Origin: Bradyrhizobium diazoefficiens
GTDB taxonomy: Bacteria; Pseudomonadota; Alphaproteobacteria; Rhizobiales; Xanthobacteraceae
Direction of reading: 5' to 3'
Assembly (NCBI RefSeq): GCF_016612535.1
Contig: NZ_JAENXS010000002.1
Span: forward strand, 1,798,001-1,862,000
DNA length: 64,000 nt
Positions 8,489 to 16,872 of this stretch are shown piece after piece. A program made the translations under genes and the position numbers. The notes under the pieces are model-generated. The model searched no databases. It was given only the letters and a program-made list of their open reading frames with translations, and was not told the origin of the DNA. Each line of letters starts with the position of its first letter. The first letter of the stretch is position 1.

Positions 8489-9361
8489 ATGGCCGAGCCC
8501 GCGAAATCCTCGCCGCTGAGCGAACTGCGCATTGCGTTGCCATCGCTTCCGATGCGGTTGCAGGAGGTCGGGCGTTTCGTCGCGGCCAACGATTACGATG
8601 CCACCACCCGCTCGATGCGCGATCTCGCAGCGGAGGCCGGCGCTGATCCCGCCGCGTTCACGCGGCTTGCGAAAGCGATCGGCTATTCCGGCTGGGACGA
8701 ATTACGCGCCGCGCTGACCGAGGCGCGGCGGCCCTCGCCGACCTCGCCCTTCTCCGGCCGTGCCAAGGGCCGCCGCCACGGTCCGAATGCCGATATCGCA
8801 CTCGTCGCCGACAAGCTCGAAGCCGAGGCCGCAGGCCTGCCGCGCATCTCCGCGCATGCGATCGCGGACGCGGCCCGCGCGCTGCATGACGCCAAGCGGA
8901 TCTGGATCACCGGCTATCGCAGCTGCCGTAGCGTCGCGGAATTGCTCAACTACGAGCTTCGGCTGTTTCGCCCGGAGCAAGTGCAGATCGTCGGTGCGTC
9001 CGGTCCTGACGATCTCGATCTCGGCGCGTTCCGCCCTGGCGAGGCCGTGATCGTCATCGGCTTCATGCCTTATACCCGCGCCAGCGTCCGTGTCGCACAG
9101 GCCGCCTATCGAGCAGGCGCGACCCTGATCGCGATCGCGGACAGTGTCGCAGCGCCGATGGCCGAGGGCGCCGATCACGTACTGCTGTTCGAAGCGGCCT
9201 CTTCGCCCGGCTTCTTCCCAAGCCTGACTGGCGCACTCGCAATCGCACAATCTCTGGCCGCGGTGACGTTCTCACTCGGCGGCACGGCTGCAAAGAAGCG
9301 CCTTCAGGATACCGAGGCGCGGCTCGCCGCAGCCTCCACCTACGTCTCGGAGAAAGGTTGA
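8489..9361 (+). CDS. RpiR/MurR-family transcriptional regulator with SIS domain
   Basis: 290 residues. The N-terminal HTH of the RpiR type spans about residues 1-80 (LSELRIALPSLPMRLQEVG, then TTRSMRDLAAEAGADPAAFTRL). A SIS sugar-phosphate-type sensing domain follows, about 120-260 (AKRIWITGYRSCRSVAELL, then VIGFMPYTRASVRVAQAA). ATG 8489 was chosen; a longer frame back to 8342 has no support and would cross the palindrome. It is divergent from the permeases and 3 bases upstream of the aminotransferase, so it probably controls this amino acid or amine uptake/transamination unit. Confidence 0.88.
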   Translation: MAEPAKSSPLSELRIALPSLPMRLQEVGRFVAANDYDATTRSMRDLAAEAGADPAAFTRLAKAIGYSGWDELRAALTEARRPSPTSPFSGRAKGRRHGPNADIALVADKLEAEAAGLPRISAHAIADAARALHDAKRIWITGYRSCRSVAELLNYELRLFRPEQVQIVGASGPDDLDLGAFRPGEAVIVIGFMPYTRASVRVAQAAYRAGATLIAIADSVAAPMAEGADHVLLFEAASSPGFFPSLTGALAIAQSLAAVTFSLGGTAAKKRLQDTEARLAAASTYVSEKG

Positions 9362-9364
9362 CCC

Positions 9365-10714
9365 ATGAGCACCCGCGCCAGCCGTGTGCTGCATCGTTCG
9401 CTGCGTGAGACGCCGCCCAAGGCGATCGGCGGCGAGGGCGTCTATCTCTTTGCCGAGGACGGCCGGCGCGTAATCGACGCCTCCGGCGGGGCTGCGGTCT
9501 CCTGCCTCGGCCATCAGCATCCGAGCGTGATCGCGGCGATGGCGAAGCAGGCCTCGACGCTCGCCTATGCCCACACCGCCTTCTTCTCCTCCGAGCCGGC
9601 GGAGCGGCTTGCCGAAACGCTGGTCGGCCACGAGCCCGGCGGTCTCGCCTACGCCTATTTCGTCAGCGGCGGATCGGAGGCGATCGAGGCCAGCATCAAG
9701 CTCGCGCGGCAATATTTCATCGAGCGTGGCGAGCCGCAGCGGCAGCATTTCATTGCGCGGCGGCAGAGTTATCACGGCAATACGCTCGGTGCGCTGGCCG
9801 CCGGCGGCAATGCCTGGCGTCGCGCGCCCTATGCGCCGCTGCTCTCCGCGGCATTCAGCCATGTGACGCCGGCCTTTGCCTATCACGAGAAGCATGACGT
9901 CGAATCAGATGCGCAGTTCGTGGCGCGACTCGCGGCCGAACTCGAGGCCGAGTTTCAACGGCTCGGCCCCGACACTGTTGCCGCGTTCCTCGCCGAGCCC
10001 GTCGTCGGCGCCACTGCAGGCGCGGTGACCGCGCCTGACGGCTACTTCAAGGCGGTGCGCGAGATCTGCGACCGGCACGGCGCGCTCTTGATCCTCGACG
10101 AGGTCATGTGCGGCATGGGCCGCACCGGCACGACGCACGCCTGGCAGCAAGAAGGCGTCGCGCCGGACATCCAAGCCATCGCGAAAGGGCTCGGCGGCGG
10201 CTACCAGCCGATCGGCGCGATGCTCGCGAGCGGCAAGATCATCGACACCATCCGCACGGGCTCGGGCGCGTTTCAGCACGGCCATACGTATCTGGCCCAC
10301 CCCCTCGCCTGCGCGGCGGCGCTCGCGGTGCAGGATGTGATCCGCGAGGATCGCCTGCTCGACCGCGTCAAGGAACGCGGCAAGCAACTTGAGCAGCGCC
10401 TGACGGAGAGCTTCGGCAATCACCGCCATATCGGGGATATCCGGGGCCGCGGCCTGTTCTGGGCGATCGAGCTCGTCGCCGATCGCGCCAGCCGCATCGC
10501 GTTCGATCCGGCGCTCAAGCTGCACCAGAAGATCAAGGCGGAGGCCTTTGCCAACGGGCTCGGCTGCTATCCCGGCGGCGGCACCGTCGATGGCGTCCGC
10601 GGCGACCATGTGTTGCTGGCGCCGCCCTATATCGCGTCGGCTGACGAAATCGATCAGATCGTCGACAAGCTCGGCACAGCCGTCGACAACGTGTTGCGTA
10701 ATGTCAATCACTGA
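9365..10714 (+). CDS. Class III PLP-dependent aminotransferase
   Basis: 449 residues, of the aspartate aminotransferase (omega-transaminase) superfamily fold type I class III. Visible motifs are the phosphate-binding SGGSEAIEASIKLAR, the PLP-contacting LILDEVMCGMGRTG, and the Schiff-base Lys in AIAKGLGGGYQP. It likely transfers an amino group from an omega-amino acid, amine or amino acid to a keto acid. It follows the RpiR regulator by 3 bases and precedes the binding protein by 12, so the imported compound may be its substrate. Substrate unknown. Confidence 0.9.
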   Translation: MSTRASRVLHRSLRETPPKAIGGEGVYLFAEDGRRVIDASGGAAVSCLGHQHPSVIAAMAKQASTLAYAHTAFFSSEPAERLAETLVGHEPGGLAYAYFVSGGSEAIEASIKLARQYFIERGEPQRQHFIARRQSYHGNTLGALAAGGNAWRRAPYAPLLSAAFSHVTPAFAYHEKHDVESDAQFVARLAAELEAEFQRLGPDTVAAFLAEPVVGATAGAVTAPDGYFKAVREICDRHGALLILDEVMCGMGRTGTTHAWQQEGVAPDIQAIAKGLGGGYQPIGAMLASGKIIDTIRTGSGAFQHGHTYLAHPLACAAALAVQDVIREDRLLDRVKERGKQLEQRLTESFGNHRHIGDIRGRGLFWAIELVADRASRIAFDPALKLHQKIKAEAFANGLGCYPGGGTVDGVRGDHVLLAPPYIASADEIDQIVDKLGTAVDNVLRNVNH

Positions 10715-10726
10715 GGGGAGAGTAGC

Positions 10727-11740
10727 ATGATGAGGACAATGGTTATCGCGGCGGGCGTGCTCGCTGCATCAACGGTCGCAGCGTCGGCGGCGACGCTCGA
10801 TACGGTGAAAAGCCGCGGCACGCTGGTGTGCGGCGTCAGCGCCGGCTTCGCCGGTTTCTCCGCACCGGACTCGCAAGGCAATTACAAAGGCCTCGACGTC
10901 GACTATTGCCGCGCGCTCGCGGCCGGCGTGCTCGGCGATCCCAACAAGGTGCGCTACGTCTCGCTGACCGCACAGAACCGCTTCACTGCGCTGCAATCGG
11001 GCGAGATCGATGTGCTCTACCGCAACTCGACGCAGACATATCTGCGCGGCGTCACGCTGGGCCTGCGGCAGGGCCCGATCAACTTCTACGACGGCCAGGG
11101 CTTTGTCGTGAAGAAGGATCTCGGCGTGAAGGAGATCAAGGACCTCAAGGGCGCCACCGTCTGCGTCGCACAGGGCACCACGCATGAGGTCACCCTCGGC
11201 GATTACGGCCGCGCCAACGGCATCGACTGGAAACCGCTGGTGTTCGACCGCGTCGACACCATGTACCAGACCTTCTTCGGCGGCCGCTGCGATGCCATGA
11301 CCCAGGATGCCTCCGCGCTCGCCGGCGCCGTCACGACCGCCGCGCCGAACCCGGCCGACTATGTCGTGCTGCCGCAGACCATCAGCAAGGAGCCGCTTGG
11401 CCCCTTCACCCGCAACGGCGATGAAGTCTGGAGCGACATCATCACCTGGCTGCATTACGGCCTGATCGAGGCCGAAGAGCTCGGCGTGACGCAAGCCAAT
11501 GTCGACGAGATGGCGAAGTCGCAGACGCCAGCCATCCAGCGCCTGCTGGGCACCTCCAGCGATCTCGGCTCGCGGCTCGGTCTCGACAACAAATGGCTGG
11601 TCACGGCTATCAAGGCCACCGGCAATTACGGCGAGATCTACGAGCGCAATGTCGGCAAGGCGAGCCCGCTCAAGCTCGAGCGCGGCCTCAATGGCCTCTG
11701 GAGCAAGGGTGGCTTGATGTACGCGGTGCCATTCAAGTGA
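10727..11740 (+). CDS. aapJ: Aap-type amino acid ABC transporter periplasmic binding protein
   Basis: 337 residues with a clear Sec signal peptide (MMRTMVIAAGVLAASTVAASA, cleavage about residue 21). The mature part begins LDTVKSRGTLVCGV and contains RFTALQSGEIDVLYRNST, YDGQGFVVKKDLGVKEI and GTTHEVTLGDYGRANG. These correspond to the AapJ/BztA pattern for general L-amino acid binding proteins. GAGGGGAG precedes the ATG at 10727; a second ATG follows directly. It would deliver ligand to the permeases at 6107-8402. No ATPase gene is in the cluster. Confidence 0.9.
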   Translation: MMRTMVIAAGVLAASTVAASAATLDTVKSRGTLVCGVSAGFAGFSAPDSQGNYKGLDVDYCRALAAGVLGDPNKVRYVSLTAQNRFTALQSGEIDVLYRNSTQTYLRGVTLGLRQGPINFYDGQGFVVKKDLGVKEIKDLKGATVCVAQGTTHEVTLGDYGRANGIDWKPLVFDRVDTMYQTFFGGRCDAMTQDASALAGAVTTAAPNPADYVVLPQTISKEPLGPFTRNGDEVWSDIITWLHYGLIEAEELGVTQANVDEMAKSQTPAIQRLLGTSSDLGSRLGLDNKWLVTAIKATGNYGEIYERNVGKASPLKLERGLNGLWSKGGLMYAVPFK

Positions 11741-11748
11741 ACACGTCT

Positions 11749-11866
11749 CTCGTGTCCCGGACGCGCTGCAGCGTGCAACGCTGCTGCGCTGAGCCGGGAT
11801 GCAGCGGCCACAATGGGCCCCGGCTCTGCAGCGCAATGACGCATTGCGCTGCGTCCGGGGCACGAG
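11749..11866. repeat. Palindromic intergenic repeat with nested hairpins
   Basis: Outer arms 11749-11764 and 11851-11866 (starting CTCGTGTCCCGGACGC) pair with one G-T mismatch. Nested inside are a perfect 7-bp hairpin at 11768-11784 (GCAGCGT arms, loop GCA) and a perfect 11-bp hairpin at 11828-11852 (GCAGCGCAATG arms, loop ACG). It fills the gap between the binding protein and the racemase-like gene. The style matches REP-like elements of Bradyrhizobium. Confidence 0.75.
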
Positions 11867-11885
11867 ACTGAGGTACTCACGTTCA

Positions 11886-12530
11886 ATGACGACGCCCCCG
11901 CGCATCGCCCTGATCCACGCTCTCAAGCATTCCATCGCTCCAATCGAGGCTGCGTTCGCGAAGGCGTGGCCGGAGGTGCGGCTGATGAACCTGCTCGACG
12001 ACAGCCTGTCGGCAGACCTGGCACGCAATGGCGCGCTCAATGGCGCCATGACCGAGCGCTTTCTTGCGCTCGGCGATTATGCGACGGCGACCGGGGCGAA
12101 CGCGATCCTGTTCACTTGCTCGGCCTTCGGCCCCTGCATCGAGGCCGTGGCGCGCGCGCACGCGCCGATGCCGGTGCTGAAGCCGAACCAGGCCATGATC
12201 GAACGGGCCGTAACAATGGGTAAAAAGATCGGCCTGCTTTCGACCTTCCCGCCGACGCTGGTCTCGATGCCGCCGGAGTTTCCGGCCTCCGTCCAGATCG
12301 TGCCGAAACTGGCCGAGGGTGCGCTGGCAGCACTCGACCGCGGCGAGCGCGCTACGCATGACCGGCTGATTGTCGAAGCGTCAAGGGAGCTGAGCGATTG
12401 CGATGTCATTGCACTGGCGCAGTTCAGCATCGCGGCAACCGCGCCGCTGGTCGCGAAGGCCACCGGCCGACCCGTCGTCACCACGCCGGACAGCGCAGTT
12501 GATGAGCTGATGAGGCGACTGAAGGCCTAG
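11886..12530 (+). CDS. Asp/Glu/hydantoin racemase-like protein
   Basis: 214 residues. The two Cys-containing halves of the Asp/Glu racemase superfamily are only partly visible: FTCSAFGPCIEA near residue 80 carries the first catalytic-type Cys. The second half (IALAQFSIAA) has no clear Cys, so it resembles decarboxylase/isomerase branches of the family (arylmalonate decarboxylase, maleate isomerase) as much as racemases. ATG 11886 was chosen over an extension to 11799 because the latter lies in the palindromic repeat. Convergent with the TetR gene; the two stops overlap by 4 bases. Confidence 0.75.
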   Translation: MTTPPRIALIHALKHSIAPIEAAFAKAWPEVRLMNLLDDSLSADLARNGALNGAMTERFLALGDYATATGANAILFTCSAFGPCIEAVARAHAPMPVLKPNQAMIERAVTMGKKIGLLSTFPPTLVSMPPEFPASVQIVPKLAEGALAALDRGERATHDRLIVEASRELSDCDVIALAQFSIAATAPLVAKATGRPVVTTPDSAVDELMRRLKA

Positions 12531-13174
12531 GCGCCGGCCTTTTTCTGACGCCGCGCGTCCTTGATCGCGACCGCGAGCGCCGCCTTTGTCTCGTTGACGA
12601 AATCCTCGACCAGCTCCTCGCGCGTGGCATGCGCCGCCTCGCCGGTAAACAGGCCCTGCTCGGCCAGCATCACGACACCATGCAATGCGGCCCAGATCTT
12701 GAGCGCCTGCCGCTCGCGCAAATAGCCGACCGCAGGTGCTTCCAGCGCCTCGATCACGAGTGCAAAGGTCTCGCGGGTCGCCTCGTGTAGCTCGCTGTCC
12801 TTGGCGGCGCAGGACACCGTGCGCGAGGCAAACATCAGCCGATAGATGCCATTGCGGCGCAGGCCGAAATCGAGCGTCGCCTGCGCCAGCCGCGACAGTT
12901 TTGACTGCTTCGATCGCCTCGCCATGGCCTCGCGCAAAATTGCGCTCAGCTGCCGGAACGCCTCCGCTGTTACGGCCGCAAGCAGCGCCTCGCGATCGGC
13001 GAAATGCCGATACGGCGCCGGCTGGGAAACGCCAAGCTGTTTTGCCAGCGCCTTGATGCTGATCGCTTCCACACCGCCCTGCTCCGCCTCGCGCAACGCG
13101 GCCTTGATCAGGGCGTCGCGGAGATCGCCATGGTGGTAAGTGTTCTCGGGCTTGCGAGCGAGTTGTGAACGCAT
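12527..13174 (-). CDS. TetR-family transcriptional regulator
   Basis: 215 residues from ATG 13174. The N-terminal HTH is typical of TetR (HHGDLRDALIKAALREAEQGG, then ISIKALAKQLGVSQPAPYRHFADREALLAAV, about residues 14-66). The variable helical ligand-binding C-terminus is ligand-unspecific. It is divergent from the ferredoxin-P450 run, so that run is the likely target. The long frame starting at 13744 was rejected because its first 190 residues are antisense to the ferredoxin and P450 genes. Its stop shares CTAG with the convergent racemase-like gene. Confidence 0.9.
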   Translation of the reverse strand: MRSQLARKPENTYHHGDLRDALIKAALREAEQGGVEAISIKALAKQLGVSQPAPYRHFADREALLAAVTAEAFRQLSAILREAMARRSKQSKLSRLAQATLDFGLRRNGIYRLMFASRTVSCAAKDSELHEATRETFALVIEALEAPAVGYLRERQALKIWAALHGVVMLAEQGLFTGEAAHATREELVEDFVNETKAALAVAIKDARRQKKAGA

Positions 13175-13201
13175 GTTACGGCGAAGCCTATAAGTTTGCG
13201 C

Positions 13202-13231
13202 TTGACAGGGGAAGCCTGTCGCGAATGTAAT
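13202..13231 (+). promoter_or_regulatory. Sigma-70-type promoter with embedded palindrome (TetR operator candidate)
   Basis: TTGACA at 13202-13207 and TGTAAT at 13226-13231 are separated by 18 bases. The palindrome GACAGG (13204-13209), 5 bases, CCTGTC (13215-13220) overlaps the -35 box and spacer. Repressor binding there would block RNA polymerase. It lies about 100 bases upstream of the ferredoxin gene and between it and the divergent tetR-type gene. Confidence 0.6.
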
Positions 13232-13330
13232 AGCATATAACTTGGAATGAGCGGCGAACGCTGCGGACAACAGTGACAAGAGGAACCGCGCCGCCCTTCG
13301 GGCCACGCGCACACGACCGAGGAAGCCGCC

Positions 13331-13540
13331 ATGACTGAGCGACCGAGGGTTCACATCGACCCCGACAAATGCCAGGGCCACGCGCGCTGCAAGGCGCTGG
13401 CGCCGGAGCTGTTCGAGCTCGACGAATACGGCAACGCCCGTGAAGCCGGAGACGGCCTCGTTCCTCCGGGTCTCGAGGACAAGGCGTGGCTTGCCAAATC
13501 CAATTGCCCGGAAATCGCGATCGATGTGATCGAGGAGTAG
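13331..13540 (+). CDS. Ferredoxin (single cluster, P450 partner type)
   Basis: 69 residues. The pattern CQGHARCKALAPELF followed by a distant CPEIAI is that of the small 3Fe-4S ferredoxins that donate electrons to bacterial cytochrome P450s: Cys-x2-His-x2-Cys with the second-position Cys replaced, and Cys-Pro near the C-terminus. It lies 64 bases upstream of the P450 gene, which it probably serves. No ferredoxin reductase is encoded in the window near it. Confidence 0.9.
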   Translation: MTERPRVHIDPDKCQGHARCKALAPELFELDEYGNAREAGDGLVPPGLEDKAWLAKSNCPEIAIDVIEE

Positions 13541-13604
13541 CGCGGCCCTGCCCGCCGCCTTCGCGTGCCTGCAGCGAACACGAGCCCCAAGGGATTTTTC
13601 TGCC

Positions 13605-14825
13605 ATGTCCGACGTCAGCCAGCCCGCCGCCCATCCGCCCGTGACCGATTGGGTGAATGATTTCGACCACACCGATCCGCAATGGACGGACGATCCCTTC
13701 CCGATCTGGGAGGAGCTGCGCGCCGCGAGCCCCGTCGTGCACACCGAGCGCTTTCTTGGCTGCTACATGCCGACGACCTATCAAGCCGTGCGCGAGATCG
13801 CCAACAACACCGAGCATTTCTCGTCCCGCCGGATCATTGTCCGCGACGTTCGATCCGAGGTCGCCAGGAACGCGGCGCCGCCGATCACTTCCGATCCGCC
13901 CGTGCACAAGCCGGCCAAGCAATTGCTGCTGCCTCCGTTCACCCCAGATGCGATGAAAAAGCTCGAGCCGCGGATGCGTGCGATCTGCAACGAGCTGATC
14001 GACGGGTTCATCGCCGATGGCAAGGTCGACGCCGCAGCCCGCTACAGCAAATACATCCCGGTTCGAGCCATCGCCCACATGCTCGGCATTCCTGAGAGGG
14101 ACAGCGATCTCTTCATCAACTGGATCCACATGATCCTCGAACTCGGCATCAAGGACGAGACCAAGCTGCTCGAGGCCGTCCACGAGATGAGCGACTATTT
14201 CAGGACACATATCGAGGAGCGTCGATCGAGGCCGACTGAGGATCTCATCTCCTATTTGATGAACGCCAAGGACAAGGAAGGCCAGCCGCTGGAGGAGTCC
14301 CATGTGCTGGGCTCGCTACGCCTGCTTCTGATTGCCGGCATCGACACCACTTGGAGCGCGATTGGCTCCTCACTCTGGCATCTCGCCCGGACGCCGGCCG
14401 ACCGCGAACGCCTGATCTCCGAGCCCGAGTTGATCCCGACCGCAGTGGAGGAACTCTTGCGCGCCTATTCCCCCGTGACGATGGCCCGCGAGGTCGTGAA
14501 GGAAACGACGATCTCGGGCTGCCCGGTCAAGGCGGGCAACATGGTGCTGCTGTCCTTCCCGGCCGCCAACCGCGATCCCAAGATGTTTCCGGACGCTGAC
14601 AAAGTCGTGATCGACCGCCAGGAGAACCGCCACGCTGCGTTCGGCCTCGGTATCCACCGCTGCGTTGGTTCCAATTTGGCGCGGATGGAGATGCAGGTGG
14701 CGCTGGAAGAATGGCTGAAGCGGATTCCGGACTTCCGGCTCGATCCGGCAGGCACCGTGACCTGGTCGCAGGGCACGGTGAGAGGCCCCCGCCAGTTGCC
14801 ATTTTTGCTCGGAAAGGCGATGTAG
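13605..14825 (+). CDS. Cytochrome P450
   Basis: 406 residues, a soluble class I bacterial P450. Diagnostic features are the I-helix oxygen-activation motif AGIDTT, the ExxR motif EELLR, and the heme-binding loop FGLGIHRCVG with the thiolate Cys at about 353. Electrons probably come from the ferredoxin encoded just upstream. Substrate not inferable. It is followed after 31 bases by an MFS transporter, suggesting uptake or export of the compound it oxidises or its product. Confidence 0.95.
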   Translation: MSDVSQPAAHPPVTDWVNDFDHTDPQWTDDPFPIWEELRAASPVVHTERFLGCYMPTTYQAVREIANNTEHFSSRRIIVRDVRSEVARNAAPPITSDPPVHKPAKQLLLPPFTPDAMKKLEPRMRAICNELIDGFIADGKVDAAARYSKYIPVRAIAHMLGIPERDSDLFINWIHMILELGIKDETKLLEAVHEMSDYFRTHIEERRSRPTEDLISYLMNAKDKEGQPLEESHVLGSLRLLLIAGIDTTWSAIGSSLWHLARTPADRERLISEPELIPTAVEELLRAYSPVTMAREVVKETTISGCPVKAGNMVLLSFPAANRDPKMFPDADKVVIDRQENRHAAFGLGIHRCVGSNLARMEMQVALEEWLKRIPDFRLDPAGTVTWSQGTVRGPRQLPFLLGKAM

Positions 14826-14856
14826 GCTTCCAGATATCGTTTCTGGGAGGCCGGAC

Positions 14857-16179
14857 GTGACGGAGCAAGCAACCCAACCGGCCTCCGACCATTTCGACAT
14901 CGCCGACGCCGAGCGGCGGATCAAGGCGATCTTCATCGGCTCGATCGGCAATCTCGTCGAATGGTACGATTTCTACGCCTATACGGCGTTCGCTCTCTAT
15001 TTCGCACCGGCCTTCTTCCCGGGCAGCGATCCGGTCGTTCAACAATTGAACGTCGCCGTGGTATTCGCGGCAACGTTCCTGATGCGCCCGCTGGGCGGTT
15101 GGCTGTTCGGCTACATTGCCGACAATTTCGGCCGGCGAATCTCGCTGACGCTCTCGGTCGTCTTCATGTGCTTCGGCTCGCTGATCATCGCGCTGACGCC
15201 GACCTATGCCACGATTGGCCTCGCTGCGCCGGTGATCCTGGCGCTCGCCCGCGTTATCGAGGGCCTGAGCCTCGGCGGTGAGTACGGCGCCAGCGCGACG
15301 TATCTCAGCGAGGTGGCCGACCCCAAGCATCGCGGCTTCTATTCGAGCTTCCAGTACGTCACGCTGATCGGCGGCCAGCTCACCGCGATCATTGTGCTCC
15401 TGCTGTTGCAAAAAGTCTTCTTGACGCCCGAGGAGCTGAAAGCCTGGGGCTGGCGCATCCCCTTCGTGATCGGCGCGATGCTCGCGATCTTCGCCGCCGT
15501 GATGCGCCGCGGGCTGCACGAGACCGAGGCGTTCGAGGACGCCAAGAAGGCCGGGAAGCCGACCGGCTCGATCGCAAACCTCCTGAAATATCCGAAGGAG
15601 CTGTTGCTGGTGGTCGGCCTGACCGCGGGCGGCACCGCTGCGTTCTACACCTTCACCACCTACATGCAGACCTTCGTCAAGCTCTCGGTCGGTTTGACCG
15701 AGGACCAGACCACCTTCGTGATTTTCGGCACGCTGATCTTCGCGACTGTCCTTCAGCCGATCTATGGCGCGATCTCCGACAAGATCGGCCGCAAGCCCCT
15801 ACTGATCTTCTTCGGTGTCGCCGGCACGCTCGCGACCGTCCCGCTGCTGATGACGCTGAAAGAGACAAAATCGCCGTTCATGGCGTTCATCCTGATCTGT
15901 TGCGCCTGGCTGTTCGTCGCCGGCTACACCTCGATCAACGCGGTGGTGAAGGCCGAGCTGTTCCCGACCAATGTCCGTGCGCTCGGCGTCGGCCTGCCCT
16001 ATGCGATCACGGTCTCCGTCTTCGGCGGCACGGCGCCGGCGATCGCGCTCTACTTCAAGTCCATTGGGCGTGAGCAGTGGTTCTACTATTATCTCGCCGG
16101 CATCATCTGCCTGTCGCTGATCATCTATTCCACCATGCGCGATACCAAGCATGCCTCCGCGATGCACCGTCACGAGTAG
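14857..16179 (+). CDS. MFS transporter, metabolite:H+ symporter (alpha-ketoglutarate permease-like) type
   Basis: 440 residues, twelve predicted membrane segments. The N-terminal IGNLVEWYDFYAY and the loop GYIADNFGRRISL, with later GEYGASATYLSEVA, mark the MHS family (proline/betaine, alpha-ketoglutarate, shikimate permeases). GTG 14857 follows GGGAGG. It probably imports an organic acid at the inner membrane with protons. It is third in the ferredoxin-P450 run and 3 bases before the next gene. Confidence 0.9.
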   Translation: MTEQATQPASDHFDIADAERRIKAIFIGSIGNLVEWYDFYAYTAFALYFAPAFFPGSDPVVQQLNVAVVFAATFLMRPLGGWLFGYIADNFGRRISLTLSVVFMCFGSLIIALTPTYATIGLAAPVILALARVIEGLSLGGEYGASATYLSEVADPKHRGFYSSFQYVTLIGGQLTAIIVLLLLQKVFLTPEELKAWGWRIPFVIGAMLAIFAAVMRRGLHETEAFEDAKKAGKPTGSIANLLKYPKELLLVVGLTAGGTAAFYTFTTYMQTFVKLSVGLTEDQTTFVIFGTLIFATVLQPIYGAISDKIGRKPLLIFFGVAGTLATVPLLMTLKETKSPFMAFILICCAWLFVAGYTSINAVVKAELFPTNVRALGVGLPYAITVSVFGGTAPAIALYFKSIGREQWFYYYLAGIICLSLIIYSTMRDTKHASAMHRHE

Positions 16180-16182
16180 CTC

Positions 16183-16845
16183 ATGGTCGACGCCAACGAG
16201 CCGCCCGACAGCAAGCTGACGCGCACCAAGGAGAAATGGGCGCGAGAGGGTCGCTTCCTCACCGGCAAGATCACGCGTCCTCAGGATCAGCGCCTGCCAC
16301 CCGGCCAGCATCTGACTAAGGACTGGCCGGTGCTCGATCTCGGAGTCATGCCGCCGGTGTCGCGCGAACGCTGGCGGCTCGACGTCTACGGCGCGATCGA
16401 CAATCCCGTATTCTGGACCTTCGCCGAATTCACTGCGCAGAGGCAGGACCGGTTCACCTCCGACATCCATTGCGTGACGACCTGGTCGCGCTACGACAAT
16501 GAATGGCAAGGGCTCGCGACGCGCGAGCTGCTCGCCGCCTGCCAGCCGCGCGACGATGCACGCTTCGTCGTGCTGCATTCCTATGACGGCTACACCACCA
16601 ACCTCGCGCTGGAAGACTTTGCCGCCGAGGACGCGTTGCTTGCCCATAGCTGGTCGGGGCAACCGCTGACGGAGGAGCACGGTGGCCCGGTCCGGCTTAT
16701 CGTGCCGCATCTTTATTTCTGGAAGAGCGCCAAATGGCTCCAGGCCATCGAATTCGTGACCAACGACGCGCCTGGCTTCTGGGAGGTCCGCGGCTATCAT
16801 AACCGCGGCGATCCCTGGGCCGAGCAGCGCTACTCAGGCGATTAG
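16183..16845 (+). CDS. Sulfite oxidase-like molybdopterin-dependent oxidoreductase
   Basis: 220 residues. One molybdopterin-binding domain of the sulfite oxidase fold is visible, with the conserved Mo-ligating Cys in DIHCVTTWSRYDNEW and the HGGPVRLIVPHLYFWKSAKW block. There is no signal peptide and no dimerisation domain, as in the short YuiH-like group. Function of this group is unknown; an oxidation or reduction at a Mo centre is likely. It starts 3 bases after the MFS stop. Confidence 0.88.
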   Translation: MVDANEPPDSKLTRTKEKWAREGRFLTGKITRPQDQRLPPGQHLTKDWPVLDLGVMPPVSRERWRLDVYGAIDNPVFWTFAEFTAQRQDRFTSDIHCVTTWSRYDNEWQGLATRELLAACQPRDDARFVVLHSYDGYTTNLALEDFAAEDALLAHSWSGQPLTEEHGGPVRLIVPHLYFWKSAKWLQAIEFVTNDAPGFWEVRGYHNRGDPWAEQRYSGD

Positions 16846-16872
16846 GGTCAAGCAAGGACAAGGGGGAAGCCC

